In this document: one piece after another, positions 1 to 12,791 of the stretch
Position numbering within the stretch: the stretch's first letter is position 1
Layout of the letters: each line of letters begins with the position of its first letter
NCBI RefSeq assembly: GCF_000165425.1
Contig: NW_001798959.1
Coordinates: forward strand, 238,871-302,870
Length of the DNA: 64,000 bases
Source of the DNA: Paramecium tetraurelia
Lineage: Eukaryota; Ciliophora; Oligohymenophorea; Peniculida; Parameciidae
Direction: 5' to 3'
Notes under the pieces: generated by a model
Seen by the model: only the letters and a program-made list of their open reading frames with translations
The model's database searches: none
Told to the model about the DNA's origin: nothing
Translations under genes and position numbers: made by a program

Positions 1-875
1 ATATATTTCTTTAATGTTGGTGGATATATTAAGGGAGAATTTTAAGATGGAAAGGCAGATGGAAATTGTGAATTGTGTTATCAAAATGGATAATTGTATC
101 AGGGAAACTTCAAAGAGGGCAAGCAACAAGGAGTAGGACTCAAGACTAGTAAAAGAGGAAAAGAAGTGGTCTAACATAAAGATGGAGTTCGTATAAATGT
201 GACTGAAGAACATCCATAGAAGGAAACTATTAATCAGTTATTAAAAATCTAATTGCCATAAATTTATACACATCATGATAGAACTGTTTATGGATTGCAA
301 TGCGATTTAACAGGTTTAGGCGTCATTTAGTATAAAAATGGCAGAGTAGATATGGGATGGTTCTAGAATGGTTTCTTAAATGGAAAGGGAAGGATAATTT
401 TCAAAAGTGGAGATATCTATGATGGACAATTGAAAAATGGATATTTTTAAGGATAAGGTAATCAATTAAATAATTTTAAGGGTTTTACGTAAATTACAAT
501 TCTAAATAAATGACATAGGGTATTTTTGAGAAGAATTAAATTGTTTCCATTGAAAATCAGGTCAGTTAGTATCCTCCAAAAGGAGATGACGAATAAAGTG
601 TTGTTGACCAAAGAATCAATATTAAAAATGTCCATCTCAAGAGCAGAGGATATATAAGTAATTAATATAGTTCTGAGAAAAAACCTACCAAAGTTAATAA
701 GATCTAAAATTTAATTCAACATATGCTTAATCCAGTGAAACATACTCTTAAAAGTGAAAGTGTTTAGCATGAAGATGTCTTAGATAACCTGTTGTCTAGA
801 GTCTAATCGCCTTTATAAAGAAAGAATTTAGAGTAGATCATTAATTAAGTTACATCACCATAACGAATTAGATGA
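1..875 (+). CDS. MORN-repeat protein, 3' part (5' end outside window)
   Basis: The window opens inside this gene; the start codon is missing. The translation (TAA/TAG as Gln) shows MORN-type repeats with the usual Y-x-G-x-(W/F)-x-x-G-x-x-x-G-x-G spacing, e.g. around 30-110 and 340-450. A Lys/Gln/Ser-rich tail without repeats follows up to the TGA at 873-875. A 23-nt intron (458-480) is needed to keep the frame; it starts GTAATC and ends in AAG rather than the usual TAG. MORN repeats generally bind membranes or scaffold cortical structures; the exact role here is unknown. It is distinct from the second MORN gene at 20.5-21.6 kb. Confidence 0.85.
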
Positions 876-985
876 TTATTTCATTAATTTATTTTATTAT
901 AACTAACTAGTTAACAAATCAAAATTAGAAAATAAAAAATGTTTATTCATATTTTATCAAAAACTATCATTTATTTATCATACTT

Positions 986-1268
986 ATGAGTCTTCCGTTA
1001 ATTACTCTTATTATCTAAAATAACATATATAAATTTTTTAGCATTGATCTAGTATTAAACATAACTAAAGAATTAAGTGATTCTTGGAGTTTATCAAATA
1101 ACATAAACCCCGATATTTCAAAACCATAAATAGAGGAATATTTCAATCTTAACTTGTTTGAAAATTGATTACATATTTATAACTTCTGCCATCTATGAAT
1201 AAGATAAATATCTTCAAAAGAATGAGATTTAAGTTAAATAGATGATCTTTTGCAAATTAGAGAGATGA
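986..1268 (+). CDS. Small hypothetical protein (needs one-base correction)
   Basis: An ATG at 986 opens a frame of 60 codons ending in TGA at 1166-1168. A frame one base away continues naturally from there to TGA 1266-1268, so removing one base near 1163-1168 would give about 93 aa. Composition (Asp, Glu, Gln and Tyr mixed in) looks more coding than the surrounding DNA. It fits the compact layout between the MORN gene (ends 875) and PRP18 (ends 1357, convergent). No domain is recognised. It could also be a chance open frame, which is common here because only TGA stops translation. Confidence 0.33.
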
Positions 1269-1356
1269 GTCAATTAATATCTCTTACTTGTAATAATTTC
1301 TCTTAATTTAATTAATATTTTACGATAAATTTATATTGTTGATTAATGTATTCATA

Positions 1357-2529
1357 TCACCAAGTATACTCTGTTCTAAAATCGACCATTTTGCTGCGGT
1401 CACTACTAGGATATGACACTTATGAAACTGTGATTAATCTCTTTATTGCTTAAATATATTTTCTCTGAGTTTCATCATTTAAGATGTGAGCTATTTGTGA
1501 GCTTGAGATCTTTGATCTTCCAGTCCTTTCATGAATACCAACCATTGTCACACCCATAGCTAATAGATTTTAAGATATTTTTACGCCATGGAGCATTTCC
1601 AATTGCCAATTCCAGGTATTTATCATATGCTCTTACATATTCTTTGTAGACACAAAATCGAATAATAAGATATAGTGCATTCAAGATCTCTTCATTAATT
1701 GACTGAACCATTTTTGCCTTGTGCAATTAATCAGTTAGTGGTTTGATGTAATCAAGAGTTTATTTGTATGAATTAAATGCTTGAGATCCTTCTAAGCTCC
1801 TCTTAAGGGTTTCTGTATTAAATTTATCCAACAACTTTATGTTCCATTCTCTCAACATTTTCTTACACCACATATAGACATCTTCACATCTCGTCAAAAG
1901 TGATACTCCATCCCATAATTGTGATTCAATTTCTTCCTTTCCCTTGCATTGGAATACAGGAACAAGTGCGGTGCTTGGGTCTAGGTTTCTCTCCTTTATC
2001 TTATTAAGAAATGCCTTTATTTCCTCTTTATCTTCTCCTTCTAAAATTTTGATTTCTAATTCCTTTTGTTTATTTTCTTTCTTTTCTTAAACAAATTCCA
2101 TTAATCTCTTGTATCTCTACCAGTCACTCTCTCCAAAATAAGTAATTGGCTCTCCCAAATCTCTAAGTCTTTTTTGTACTTCCTTTTTCTCAATGGGAGG
2201 GAGATCTTAAGACATTTAGATTTCATCTTATTAAATTTTATCTTTTTCTAAGTTAATGCATTATTGGTCTAGTCTTTTTATTGTGATCTTTTCAATTTCT
2301 TTTGTTTTATAATATTCATCTTATAATTTGAGTTTCTTAACTAACTTTTCATGCTATTATTGAATATAATTTAATGAAATACCTTTTCTCTTTCCCTTTC
2401 TCTTTAATCCTATAATAATTTTTGTCTTTCTTATTCGACTTTTGCCCTTTAATCTTAAATAGTTGTGAAATTGCCTTCTTTCGATTTTTTTTGTTCAATG
2501 AGTTTTTTTAATGATTAAAATTCTTGCAT
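1357..2529 (-). CDS. PRP18: Pre-mRNA splicing factor PRP18
   Basis: About 372 aa. The N-terminal third is a charged Gln/Lys/Glu coiled coil. Around residues 110-150 comes the PRP4/PRP18 SFM motif (LPPIEKKEV, then [13 protein letters not shown]). The C-terminal half is the PRP18 helical domain with its conserved loop [16 protein letters not shown]. That loop reads correctly only after removing the 25-nt intron 1560-1584; a second intron is at 2354-2382 (29 nt). PRP18 acts in the second catalytic step of nuclear splicing with SLU7 and the U5 snRNP. Length is close to human PRPF18 (342). Start: first ATG after an AT-rich leader, 63 bp from the divergent small gene at 2593. Confidence 0.93.
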
Positions 2530-2592
2530 TATAAAATACCTGATGTGAGTTAAGTATATTTTTAATATTTTTTTTAAGATTTTTATATACAT

Positions 2593-2793
2593 ATGAACAC
2601 TCATACAATTAGTCAACCAAAACCATTAATTCGACTTATTTAACAAATAAAAACCGATTCTGTGAGTGTCTCATCCACCCAATCCTACGAATCGCATTTC
2701 TCTGAGATTGAGAGACCAGAAAACCCTATGATCAAGAACTTTATAGACAACTATGAAGATGATCTCGACACCTTCTTTGATCAATTGGAATGA
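2593..2793 (+). CDS. Small acidic hypothetical protein (66 aa)
   Basis: ATG at 2593 to TGA at 2791-2793. Composition differs clearly from the flanks: Ser/Thr/Gln-rich first half and an acidic, aromatic C-terminus (DDLDTFFDQLE). Codons use more C and G than neighbouring intergenic DNA. It is divergent from PRP18 with 63 bp between start codons. No family recognised; the acidic tail resembles short linear interaction motifs, which is inference only. Confidence 0.45.
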
Positions 2794-2871
2794 AAGCTCT
2801 TAACCTTTGATTTGTGTTATTTTGTGTTATACATTAACTGAATAAATGTTGTTAATTATATATATTTATAC

Positions 2872-3501
2872 TCATAGTAACAGTGCTTATTTGAGAGGTA
2901 TTAGTTACTACACCAACTTGTGCCTACTATCCCGTTTTTAGCTATAGTCCCTCAGTTTCTCTATTATCTACTGACCTAATTAGTCAATTTTTAAACACAA
3001 TTTATTAGCCTACGGAATCTCTAACAATTCTAACAACGACTATTCTTCATCCAATAGTTAGGACTCTAATTTTATATGACAATCCAAGGACTCCATGCTT
3101 TGCTTTTTACTATAATACACAATATTCTGAGATGAAACACTCTTTAAAGTTCTTTCTTTCAATTTGTTTTAATGTACTACTATTTCTTCATACTATTTGC
3201 AGGTTCTTTCTAGTAATGCCAATTGTTATTTGTAATCTTAAATTTTATGATTAAGATCCAAAAACAACAAATCAATATTAGTCTGATTGGTTCCACATAT
3301 TTTGTTTAGTTCATGCAAGATAGTTCCATGATTCTTATTGTTTTATAAGATTTCCTTATTTTATTCTTATAATTCACTCAATTATTTTAATAAAGTGGTT
3401 ATTAATTGATTTTATTCTTGTTTCAATACCCTGTTCTCCTCTTCAAGCTCCTTTAACCTTATTTGTAGCTTATCCATCCGATTATCCTTTTTACAAGACA
3501 T
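2872..3501 (-). CDS. Coiled-coil protein (209 aa)
   Basis: Uninterrupted frame of 210 codons ending in TGA, no intron. The first 60 residues form a strong heptad pattern (ERLK/ELEEEN/VLKQEQ type), with further helical segments rich in Gln, Leu, Glu and Lys. There is no signal peptide or transmembrane segment. Many glutamines come from TAA/TAG. No named family recognised. Its 3' end is 78 bp from the small + gene that ends at 2793. Confidence 0.75.
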
Positions 3502-3978
3502 ATCTGTTATATAATTAACAAGAAAATATTAATAAATTTATGTGATACTATCATGTTATTCTATATTAATTAAGAGTTTTAATAAACTTCAGTAACATTA
3601 AATAATTTTGTTTTCAATTACTTCATTAATGGTTAGTCTCATCTCATGGCTTATTATATAGTGTTATTTTCTTAAATGAATATAATTAATTCTTTTTCAA
3701 TTATCCAACATTTTTATTTCCGGTAATTTGGTATTCATATTTAAAAGAATTACAAATTTGTACTAGATTAATGAACATATAATCTGAATTAGAAATGGAA
3801 TCATCATTTTGTTATAATAATTTCCTTAAAATATTTCTTACTCATTAATAATTGTAAATGGTTTTAAACTTTTGAGCATTTGTAGCAACTTTGAATCAAT
3901 GTATTTGATTATTTAGTATCATCTATGAAAACTCTTTATTTCCACTTAATATATAATTAGATATATTTTAATTAATTT
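3502..3978. other. AT-rich intergenic stretch
   Basis: No convincing gene. A minus-strand frame over roughly 3644-3790 reads as coding-like but lacks a clear start, so it may be a remnant or chance. It probably contains the promoter of the coiled-coil gene (starts 3501) and the 3' flank of the EIPR1-like gene. Confidence 0.4.
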
Positions 3979-5097
3979 TCACAATAATATTTTATATTTC
4001 TCAGTTGTTGGAACTGTATTTATTATCATATGACCACTATAACCTATTGATGCCAAAACCCACGCAGTTCCTCTTGACCAACTTAATCCATAAATTGAGT
4101 CTTCATGTTCATCATACTGTTTAACCAAATAATCATCTTCCTTGTTTAGTTAAGGGACAGATGAAACTGACGTAATATTATACAATGAAATTGTGCCATC
4201 ATCAACTACATCTATAGATATTTAAGTTTACATGATAATGAAACTAATTGATCATGAAATTTATTAAATTTTGCCTACAGAACTGAATTCTACAGATCTT
4301 CAAATGATTTAATTGCATATTATGTTTTACGAATATCCCAAACTTTTGCCAAACAATCCTCCCCCCCAGTTATTAGATAATATTATTTATTGGGATTGAA
4401 ATCTATATCCAATATTTATAGACTATGTGCTTTGAATTTGTTTACTCTAAAGGTGATAATTTTAATTACTTTTTTTCTCTTGTATCTTAAATACATAGAT
4501 AGTTGTTTTAGGATCTAACAAATAAATTCTTATGATGTGGGTCTTATTCACATAAATTATAGAGATCATTGTCATCAATAATGTTGTCAAATGATTATTT
4601 ATTCAAATCAAACTGAATAATGGATTTATTGGAACTCAAATAGATAATCGGATCATCTTCTGGACAAATAACACTAGAATTTAAAGTCTAATATTACTTC
4701 GTCAATCCTTCATACAACAAATCGAAATTTACTTGATGCCTTCCGTTCTCAGCCAATTCAATACAACAAAGTTTTGTCTTTCTTTATTATGCTAAAATTT
4801 AACTTTAGTTATTACGATCAATGTAAATAACATACAGTTATTCTTTTTTTGCTATGATCTTCTCCACCATTCCATTTATTGGTATTTTATACAATTATAC
4901 AATCTTTTATTCCAATTCCAAATATTCATTCACATAGATCTGTATAAATAATTCAAATTCATTATTACTTCGTTATTTTTCTTAGCATTCCAAGTTCCTA
5001 CAGCAAACACGTGTCTTTTGTTGAACACAATGTTTGAAACACACCTGCAATTTTATTCACCAAAAGAAATTTACACAGGCTATGTTTATTAATCCAT
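3979..5097 (-). CDS. EIPR1: EIPR1/TSSC1-like WD40 protein
   Basis: 348 aa after removing introns 4212-4231 (20 nt), 4447-4469 (23 nt) and 4940-4968 (29 nt). The C-terminus carries the signature of the EIPR1 (TSSC1) family: HEDSIYGLSWS followed by a final VPTTEKYKILL. A WD blade with GGEDCLAKVWDIR lies upstream. In animals EIPR1 binds the EARP/GARP tethering complexes and supports endosome recycling and dense-core vesicle traffic. The ATG at 5095-5097 was chosen because it begins the first frame joining all blades. The first WD repeats are more divergent than the last ones. Confidence 0.83.
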
Positions 5098-5232
5098 AAA
5101 ATTATAATCATTTATGAATAAATTTTGAACTATTTTTTATTATCAATAAATATTTCATACAATGCCTACCTCCTTAGGTTGCTTAATACAAAGACTTACC
5201 AAATGTAATAAATATATATATTGGATAATAAA

Positions 5233-5770
5233 TCAAGTTAGTTTTGAACCCTATTCCCTTTTTTCCTAGATTTTTTTAGTCACATTTTTTAAAGGCTTAT
5301 TATTATGCATTCTTGTTTAATGTCTTTTTAGACCTGCAACATTTTTTACTTGCTTTCGGCATTCTGGGCATTATAACATTTTAGAAGCATCCACACTTAG
5401 TTTATTTTTTTTAATTTTTTTGGTCTCACTTTATATTGGCTTGGTTCCTTGCTCCATTGGAACATCGTCGTCACTTCCCAAACTAAAAAGATAAACCAAT
5501 ATCTTACTCGATCTCCATAGGAGTCTTCTAGCTTGGGGTTGGAGAATTTTGTTTCTATGAACTATAATCTTAGTTTTAAGGAGCCTCTGTGTTTTATTCC
5601 TGTAAGACTCGTTCTTAATCGATCAAAGTAGGAATGGTTAATTGATGAACTTCTGTATTGAATATGTCTATTCCTTTGGCCAATCTATCATGCTTTTCAG
5701 ATAGAGCAGCACACTATTGGTAGAGTTAGGCGAGAGCATTCAAATGAACTGTTAAGGGGACGTATTACAT
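5233..5770 (-). CDS. C2H2 zinc-finger protein (170 aa)
   Basis: One intron (5483-5507, 25 nt). The N-terminal half is helical; the middle is Gln/Pro/Ser-rich and acidic. Near the C-terminus there is one classical C2H2 finger, CPEC-x12-HQTRMH, followed by a basic tail. A single finger with a basic tail suggests nucleic-acid or protein binding in the nucleus; this is inference. The ATG at 5768-5770 is the first in frame. It lies upstream of and co-oriented with the EIPR1-like gene. Confidence 0.8.
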
Positions 5771-5926
5771 AATTAATTATTAAGAGAATTATTGAAGGAG
5801 CTGTTTTATATATTGATATCCTGATAATATTTTTATCATATTATAAAATAGAGTATTTTAATTGTAAACTGTTTAATTTAAAGTTTAGTATGCTAATTAT
5901 TTATTCATTAATTATTCAAAGTTTAT

Positions 5927-8900
5927 TCATTTATGATTCATCGCTTCTTGATAGACCTCATAAAATAAAGAAGATTTGTCCTTCAATAATTCACTTGGTG
6001 ATCCAGACTCCTTTAATTCTCCTTTGCTCATAACAAAAATCCTATTCAAATATCACTTAAAATTGTACTTATCACAATGCAAAATAGTATTAATTCTATG
6101 AGCTATGGTAATCACTGTATGATCCTTGAATAATCTCTAGATGGCCTATTATATTTTTTGTTCAGTCTCTATATCAATATTGGCTGTGGCTTCATCAACC
6201 AAGACTATTTTGCTTTTCTTCAATATGGCTCTTGCAATGCATATCAATTGTTTCTCTCCTGCACTCAAATTATCTCCTCCCTCATTTATAGAAGTATTTA
6301 ATCCATTCCTATCATTGATCAATTATAATAGACAACATTCTTCGATTACCTTCATTATTTCTTCATCACTGCAAGTTTCCAAGGGATCTAAGTTTTACCT
6401 AATAGTTCCAGTAAAAATCACAGGATCTTAAAGTATGGTGGTGATTGATGACCTCAATCTTTAAATTTATACTTTTGAGATGTCTACATCATCTATTTCT
6501 ATACGCCCTTATAAAGCTTCTACTATTCTCAAGATACTAAGTGTTATTGATGATTTCCCAGCTCCAGTTCTTCCTACAATACCTATCTTCTCTTAAGAAT
6601 CAATAGAAAAACTTAAGTTTCTAAGAACTAACGGCAGATTGCTTCTGTAATTTACTGAATAATTAATGAATTTAATTCTTCCCTGATTGGGCCATGATTA
6701 TTCTACGGTTTTAACCTCTGCCAGATTCTCTGATTCGATCTTTGTATACTCTAAGCATCTCTCAAAGGATATCATATTATTTTCTAATAAGCTTAAAGAA
6801 TCAACAGTTTATTGCACATTTCTATCCAAACTAGCAGCAAATGTTAATATCAGTCCTGCAAACGAAGGATTACTGGTGTATAAAATGCAATAACCAATTG
6901 CAAAAGTATTTACTATTAGACTGGCAAACCCGAGAACTTATAGAAACCATGAACTAGCTGCAATTGAATAATTGACTATCTATTTATTATAATCTAATTT
7001 CTAGGCAAATTCCTTGATCACAAAATCGGATTGAGAGTAAGCTCTTATAGTTGTCAACCCCATTAAAGATTAAGTAAAATAACTCAGAATTGGGCTTCGA
7101 CTTATAAGTTCTAATCGTTGAAGTTCTCTACTGGCTTTCATGTATAATCGTTGGATTTTCAAGCATATATAAAAGAAAATTATTAAGGGGAAAATGAGCA
7201 AGTATGTGCTAACATAGATACTTAATAAATTGTTGCTCAGAATTTAGCTAATCTTAGTTGAAAATTAAGCAATATTAATGTGGATTTCAACGTCAAGAGA
7301 ATTAATATCTTTAGTTAATCTATTCATGATTCTGCCTAGTGGAACTCTTTCAAAGAATTTACATTGAGGTGCAAACATTAAACAATTGATCATATCATTG
7401 TGTATTTGGGAAGAGGACTTTATACTTTGTGATACAATCATTGCTGCTCTTATGTAGGCAAACATAGACTGTATAAATCCTAGGAATAGAAATACCCAAA
7501 AGTAAGTGATTTCGCTATAATGATCTGACAATGAAGCATATCGACTAGTCCATTCTGTTACCCATAAATTAGCCATAATCTAACTGAGTATCCAAATTAT
7601 CAGAACAATAAATAGGATAGTTTAAAAGATTAAATTCTTTTTGTATTGCAGATACTTAATATATACTTCTTGATCGATTTCTCCCTTCTTCCTTTCTTCG
7701 ATAGTCATCAAATCTGATTTAGTTTTATCCATATCTTTAATTTACTCTTAATTCTAATCAATTTCCTTCTCGTCACCCAACTATACATCCTTACCTTGCG
7801 TGATATTTTAGTTCTCTTACTATTGGATATCAAATTCAAATTTCTTTTCGATTTCTTGGAATATTAAGTTATTCTGCATCTTCTAATAATCACCTTATTC
7901 TATGATTTCTCCCTTCTACATCAAATAAATGTAGTCTGTGTATTTACAGTAGTTTAATGCATGAGTAATCAGAATTCTAGTTTTTCCCTTCAAGAAATTG
8001 ATGAAACACTCCTTCAATATGAAATTGCCAACTTGAGCATCTACAGCACTCAAAGGATCATCCAATAAGAAGATTTCTGCTTTACTATAAATGGCTCTTG
8101 CTAAACTTATTCTAGCCTTTTGTCCTCCAGATAAGTTGATTCCTTTCTCTCCAATCATAGTTTGATCTCCATGAATTAAGATCTCTAAATCCAGACTGAG
8201 ACATGAATATTTAATGGCTTGTTCGTATAATTGCTCATCATAAGCCTTACCAAACAATATGTTCTCTTGAACAGTGGCATTTTAAATCCATGGCTTCTAT
8301 CCTACATAAGCAATAGGACTAGATCTATAGACCTTTGGTTTCTCACCATTGATCTTGTAGATCATCTCTCCTAAAATGCTTTAAATCAATGAGGACTTCC
8401 CAGATCCGACATCTCCTATAATCGATACAAACTTCCCCTTCTCCACTTTGATATTTATATTCTTCAAGATTTGTTAATCTTCAATACACTCCTTTCTCCA
8501 GAAAAAGTTGCCCTGAGTTATTTCTAAAGCAGAGGATGCAGCTGCAGCCTTGTTCTTACAATATAAGTCATTCATTAACTCATGACTATCTAAAAAGTTT
8601 TCTATTCTTTTTAAAGATACTTTGGTTTCTAAAAGGTCATTCAATGAAATTGGCAATAATTAAAGACTGGCAGCTAAAATAGAGAGCAATCCAATTATGG
8701 GAAAGGTCTTACTTGGGATTAATTGATTCCCCAAGAGTACATACAATCCAAAAGTAAAACTTAAAATCATTTAAGGGGATAGCCAACCCATGAACACATT
8801 TATCGAAAAATACTTCAATCTATCCTTTATACATTTCAGTTCAATTTATCTTAATTTGAAGATCTTTTCTTGAAAAAATTGTTCCAAAGCATTGATCTTA

Positions 8901-9845
8901 ATAAATTTGATCATCTAAAACACTTCAGTTGTTTCCTTTACTCTATTATCCTTAGACTTTAAAACCAACTTTTATGCCTTAACTATTTGTTTTCCAACAT
9001 AATTGTTTTGAAGTATGCTCAAAAAGATGATTACTATACCTACTATCACAGAGCTGCCTATTTCTTTGTAAATGTAGGTTAGTGTAATACCTAACTTAAA
9101 AAGATTGATTACATAATTAAATTGGGATAATAATCATATTGACTACGTTATTGGGAGCTTGTATGAGTCTCTGAACATCTACTTAAATCAAATTAGTAAT
9201 TTCTCCTATAGACCTTTCAGTGTTGCTTAACAATGAAATCTTGAGACATTTACTCATGATTTCTAAACTAATGACTGACATTATATCATATCCATAAACT
9301 TTCTTGATTAAATTTGTATTATTTTTACCATCATGAATCTTGAGTGGGACATCGACAATAAATTGAGTATTCTTATTAGCATTACTAGGAAGATAAGTAA
9401 TAAAGCTTAATGATAATCTTTATCTGATTCATAAATGTATTCAATTATGTATTTTGTTAATAACGGCATAGCCAATTGACTAAAAAGTACCACCAATTAA
9501 ATTAGAAATCCTTTCAAAAAATACTCTAGTTCATTAGCAAATAACATACATAAATAATATTTCAATATCAAATCAACTAAATTTTACTTTTTTTTTAGTT
9601 TTAAATGTTAAGAAAACTTGAGATGCCTAAAATATGATTATTGCGAAGATTCCAACTCATTAATTAGACTTTCATCCAATCCTTGTCTATAAGCTTTCTA
9701 AACATTTAAATTAAATACTTACATTCATTATGGGATATACATAAACGAAGAATAATTTTTTAAACCAAGAAGGCTTTCTTAAGACTATTCCTTCTTCAAA
9801 CATTATAGTTTATTAATTCTCCCAGATTATAGAGGCAGAATCCAT
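5927..9845 (-). CDS. ABC transporter, subfamily C (MRP type), full-size
   Basis: About 1271 aa after removing introns 6042-6068, 9303-9328, 9526-9549 and 9698-9722. Order: short cytosolic N-terminus, membrane domain 1, NBD1 (Walker [10 protein letters not shown] near 8405, signature LSGGQKAR, Walker [12 protein letters not shown]), membrane domain 2, NBD2 (Walker [10 protein letters not shown] near 6560, signature LSAGEKQL, Walker [13 protein letters not shown]-loop IAHR). The ABCC-type Pro/Glu-rich linker follows NBD1; there is no TMD0. NBD2 has Ala for Gly in the signature. Likely an ATP-driven exporter of organic anions or conjugates; substrate unknown. A run of three C on the coding strand (9124-9126) has one base too many for the frame. 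Confidence 0.95.
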
Positions 9846-10580
9846 TATTAATTAATTTAATTTCTATTTTTACCTATTACAATATTCAAAATAACAATTA
9901 TTTTTTTGTAACCTTTTTGTTTCCATTATTTCAATTGCCATTAGCATTCAGTTAAAACCTTATCTAGAAGTGTTTTTTATTCTTTAAGTTTTCATTATAA
10001 TCATTATAGCTATCTATATACATAACTTAAAAAAACAAAACATAAAATAGGTTTATAAATTTATATATTTATTATAATTTAATAAATTTCTCAAGTGCAC
10101 TTTGCATCCTAATAAAACGAAATAGTGTTTAATTACATTACTCTGTGAAATCTTAGCTTACACCTCTAAGTTTTCTAATTTTGGATTATTGAACTTGTTA
10201 GCTCTCTATAAATCTCAAATGATAGGAACATTAACACATTACATTGACTAACGAGTGATTTAATCTAATAATTCATTAAAATAATTGTAGTATTTAGAAA
10301 TGTTGAAATGAATGTGTAATTTTATTTTACAAATCACCCTTTATTATCCTACAACAATTCTTAAAAATAAACTAATAGTACAAGATTCTACCCAAAAGAT
10401 GGGAATCTTTTATAAAAATGAAGAAAGCAGAGATATACTTCAAATAATTATAATAAGCCTCTCATATGTTTTCTAAAATATTATATATTAAGATACTGTT
10501 ATTTAGATTTTTGCTACTATTTATCAATATGAACATATTTTCTTACATATTTGTTTATATAAAATACATATATTAATTTT
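9846..10580. other. Intergenic, AT-rich, with one small open frame
   Basis: 735 bp between the ABC transporter start and the WD40 gene stop. A minus-strand ATG-to-TGA frame (10091-10276, 61 aa) exists but shows no domain and could be chance. No repeats, RNA genes or obvious motifs were seen. Confidence 0.4.
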
Positions 10581-12164
10581 TCATAAAGAGAGTTTCCATA
10601 TTTTAATAGATTAAGTAGATGTAGCAATAACATACTAATTTTCCTTTAATATTAATTCAGATCCAGGAGCACCATTATTCTCATTTGAAAATGTTAAAAC
10701 CGGTTTTGTTTCCTTGATATCCCAGATTTTCAGAGTGTAATCATTACAAATTGACCCGAAATATTCTTAATTCTAAGCAATAGAAATGCTCCAGATCCAA
10801 TTTTTACTATGACCTATGAATTCTCGAAGCAATTCATAATTATTGCCATTCCACAATTTTATCAACCCATCATAACCACTAGATATCATCAACTACCCAT
10901 TCTGCAAATAATTAATAGATGATCCTCCATATTCACATTAATGTCCCTTCCATTAATGGAGTATATTTGCTGATTGCTAATCATAAACAATAATGAACTC
11001 ATCCCTTCCTATGGTTGCAACTCTATTAGATTTGATAGATATTGCACAACCATAGACATTTTGAGTATGTCCTTTGTAAACTTATTATGGCAATTTCTTA
11101 TCAATATTCCATTAGATTGCTGTTTTGTCTGCACTGCTTGACAACAGAAACAGGGAATCTTCACTGAATGTGAGTCTATAAATGTAATTAGTGTGACCTC
11201 TGAATATAATTGGAGGTGCATTCCAATTGTTGCAAATCCATCCATATATTTCAAAGGGTTTTGATCCTCCAGCCACTAAATATTAATCATCTGGAGAAAA
11301 CTTAACACTATAAACTTATTAGGTAGATATCAATAATTCCTACTGGCAATTAGCTGATTTGAAATCAACAACTAAAACATATTTATCACTGCCTCCTATT
11401 GCTAATAAATCTAACTTATTTGAGATATCAACAGATGATATTTTTTATAATTATTTTTTATAGAATTATTCTATAGGTTGAGTCTTACAAATATCTTATT
11501 TCTGTAAATTTTCATATGAATTCAAGATTTCTAGGTATTTGCTATTTTGTTATTTGAAATATTCTTTGAATTTTTAAATTTACGCATTGTGCAACTCAAC
11601 ACCATATTGCTCAAATAGATTTATATCTTCAGCGAATAATATTGTTTATTTCAACAAATTATCTGAATATTATTAGAAAGACTTAAAATTGTTTGTGTAG
11701 ATCTCCTATTTCCAGAAGTATTTACCAAAAAACTAATCTATATTACCAATCACCAAATCTCTAACTGAATTGTATTCTTCTAAATTTAGTTTTTCATTCT
11801 TTACATATGTTTCAACTAAAAGTTCTAATAGTGACTCTTCTCTCTGCATCTTACAAATATCCTTAAGTTCTTGCATTATTTATAACAGCTTTTTTTGAAG
11901 AAACTCAATTGATAATTTAATCCTTTTGTGACTAGTTTTGTAAATATTGTTATTAAATTCTTTCTCTTGTTCATATGCTTTTAATACTAGTTCATCCAAT
12001 TTTTGCACTTCTATACAAGCGTGTTACAAATGATTCCCATATTTACAAACTTCACACATTCCTTTCTCTTTTTATGTACAACCTGGCTCAATGCAAATGT
12101 ACTACACATGTTGATGATCGTGATCAATTTGAGTGCATTCGATTGAATGTCTTAACTATTTCAT
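10581..12164 (-). CDS. B-box-like zinc finger / coiled-coil / WD40 protein
   Basis: 527 aa, no intron, every codon in frame. Residues 10-45 hold a Cys/His cluster of B-box type (CIEPGCT, CEVC, HLQHAC). Residues 50-210 are coiled coil. The C-terminal half is a WD40 propeller of about seven blades, with GH-x25-WD spacing and blades ending in SADKTAIQWN, GYDGLIKLWN and YTLKIWD. This N-terminal cluster plus helix plus WD40 layout is seen again at 49.7-51.4 kb. Such proteins usually act as scaffolds; no enzymatic role is visible. Start codon is only 19 bp from the divergent gene at 12184. Confidence 0.9.
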
Positions 12165-12183
12165 AGTATATATTTTAATTAAA
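12165..12183. promoter_or_regulatory. 19-bp space between two divergent start codons
   Basis: The ATG of the WD40 gene (minus, 12162-12164) and the ATG of the small plus-strand gene (12184-12186) are separated by 19 AT-only bases. If both starts are right, the two promoters must overlap the other gene's coding region or share this AT-rich segment. Confidence 0.4.
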
Positions 12184-12450
12184 ATGACTGAAATCAATTT
12201 TTTGAAAAGGAAATTTGAAAGTCTGCGGATAGTTGATGATGAAGCCCCAAAAACTACTAAAAAACCCTTTATTCAAGATGCAGATCTCTATCTATTGGGT
12301 AAAAAGATTTAATCCATTCATTTGGTTTAGCCTTTGTAATCAATGATCAAGAAACCTGATATCTACTAAACTTGTTTTCTAAAGAAGGAAAACTACAATC
12401 CTTTTTTATATATAGATCGACCTATCACAAAGGAAGAGGATGAGTTGTGA
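12184..12450 (+). CDS. Small basic hypothetical protein (88 aa)
   Basis: ATG at 12184 to TGA at 12448-12450, 89 codons, no intron. Mixed charged composition with Lys/Pro-rich middle and an acidic end (EEDEL). Base composition is richer in G+C than the downstream 340 bp. No domain, signal peptide or membrane segment. Divergent from the WD40 gene. No family recognised. Confidence 0.5.
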
Positions 12451-12791
12451 TATATATATGATTATAAATTATATGTATGCTTTATTAGGACAGCTAATTT
12501 GATGACACCCATTTTATACTAATAACATCATTTTTGAAGTTTGCTAATTAGGTTTAATGCAGAGAATGTGCGACCAATTATCGTAGATCTGAGAAGCAAT
12601 TAAACATATATATATCTAGGATTTCTTCATATATATAAGTAAATTAATAAAGGGTTTTTGAATTTAAGTGCACTTAAAATGGGAGAATAGTTCTGATCCC
12701 GCCCAAAATATTAATAATACTGGATTGAGTTTCATATTTATGTTGGAATACATTTTGATGTAATTTTAATAATTATTATAATATAAAAATA
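12451..12791. other. Intergenic stretch
   Basis: 341 bp. The segment 12480-12720 is less AT-rich than typical spacer but no frame with a start and a family signature was found. A TGATGA (12500-12505) and a CTGA (12589-12592) recall box C/D spacing, but the C box is imperfect and no good terminal stem is seen. Confidence 0.3.

Noticed and set aside
12500-12592. Box C/D snoRNA-like TGATGA...CTGA pair
   Set aside because: C box lacks the leading purine and there is no convincing terminal stem; the spacing alone is weak evidence in AT-rich DNA.
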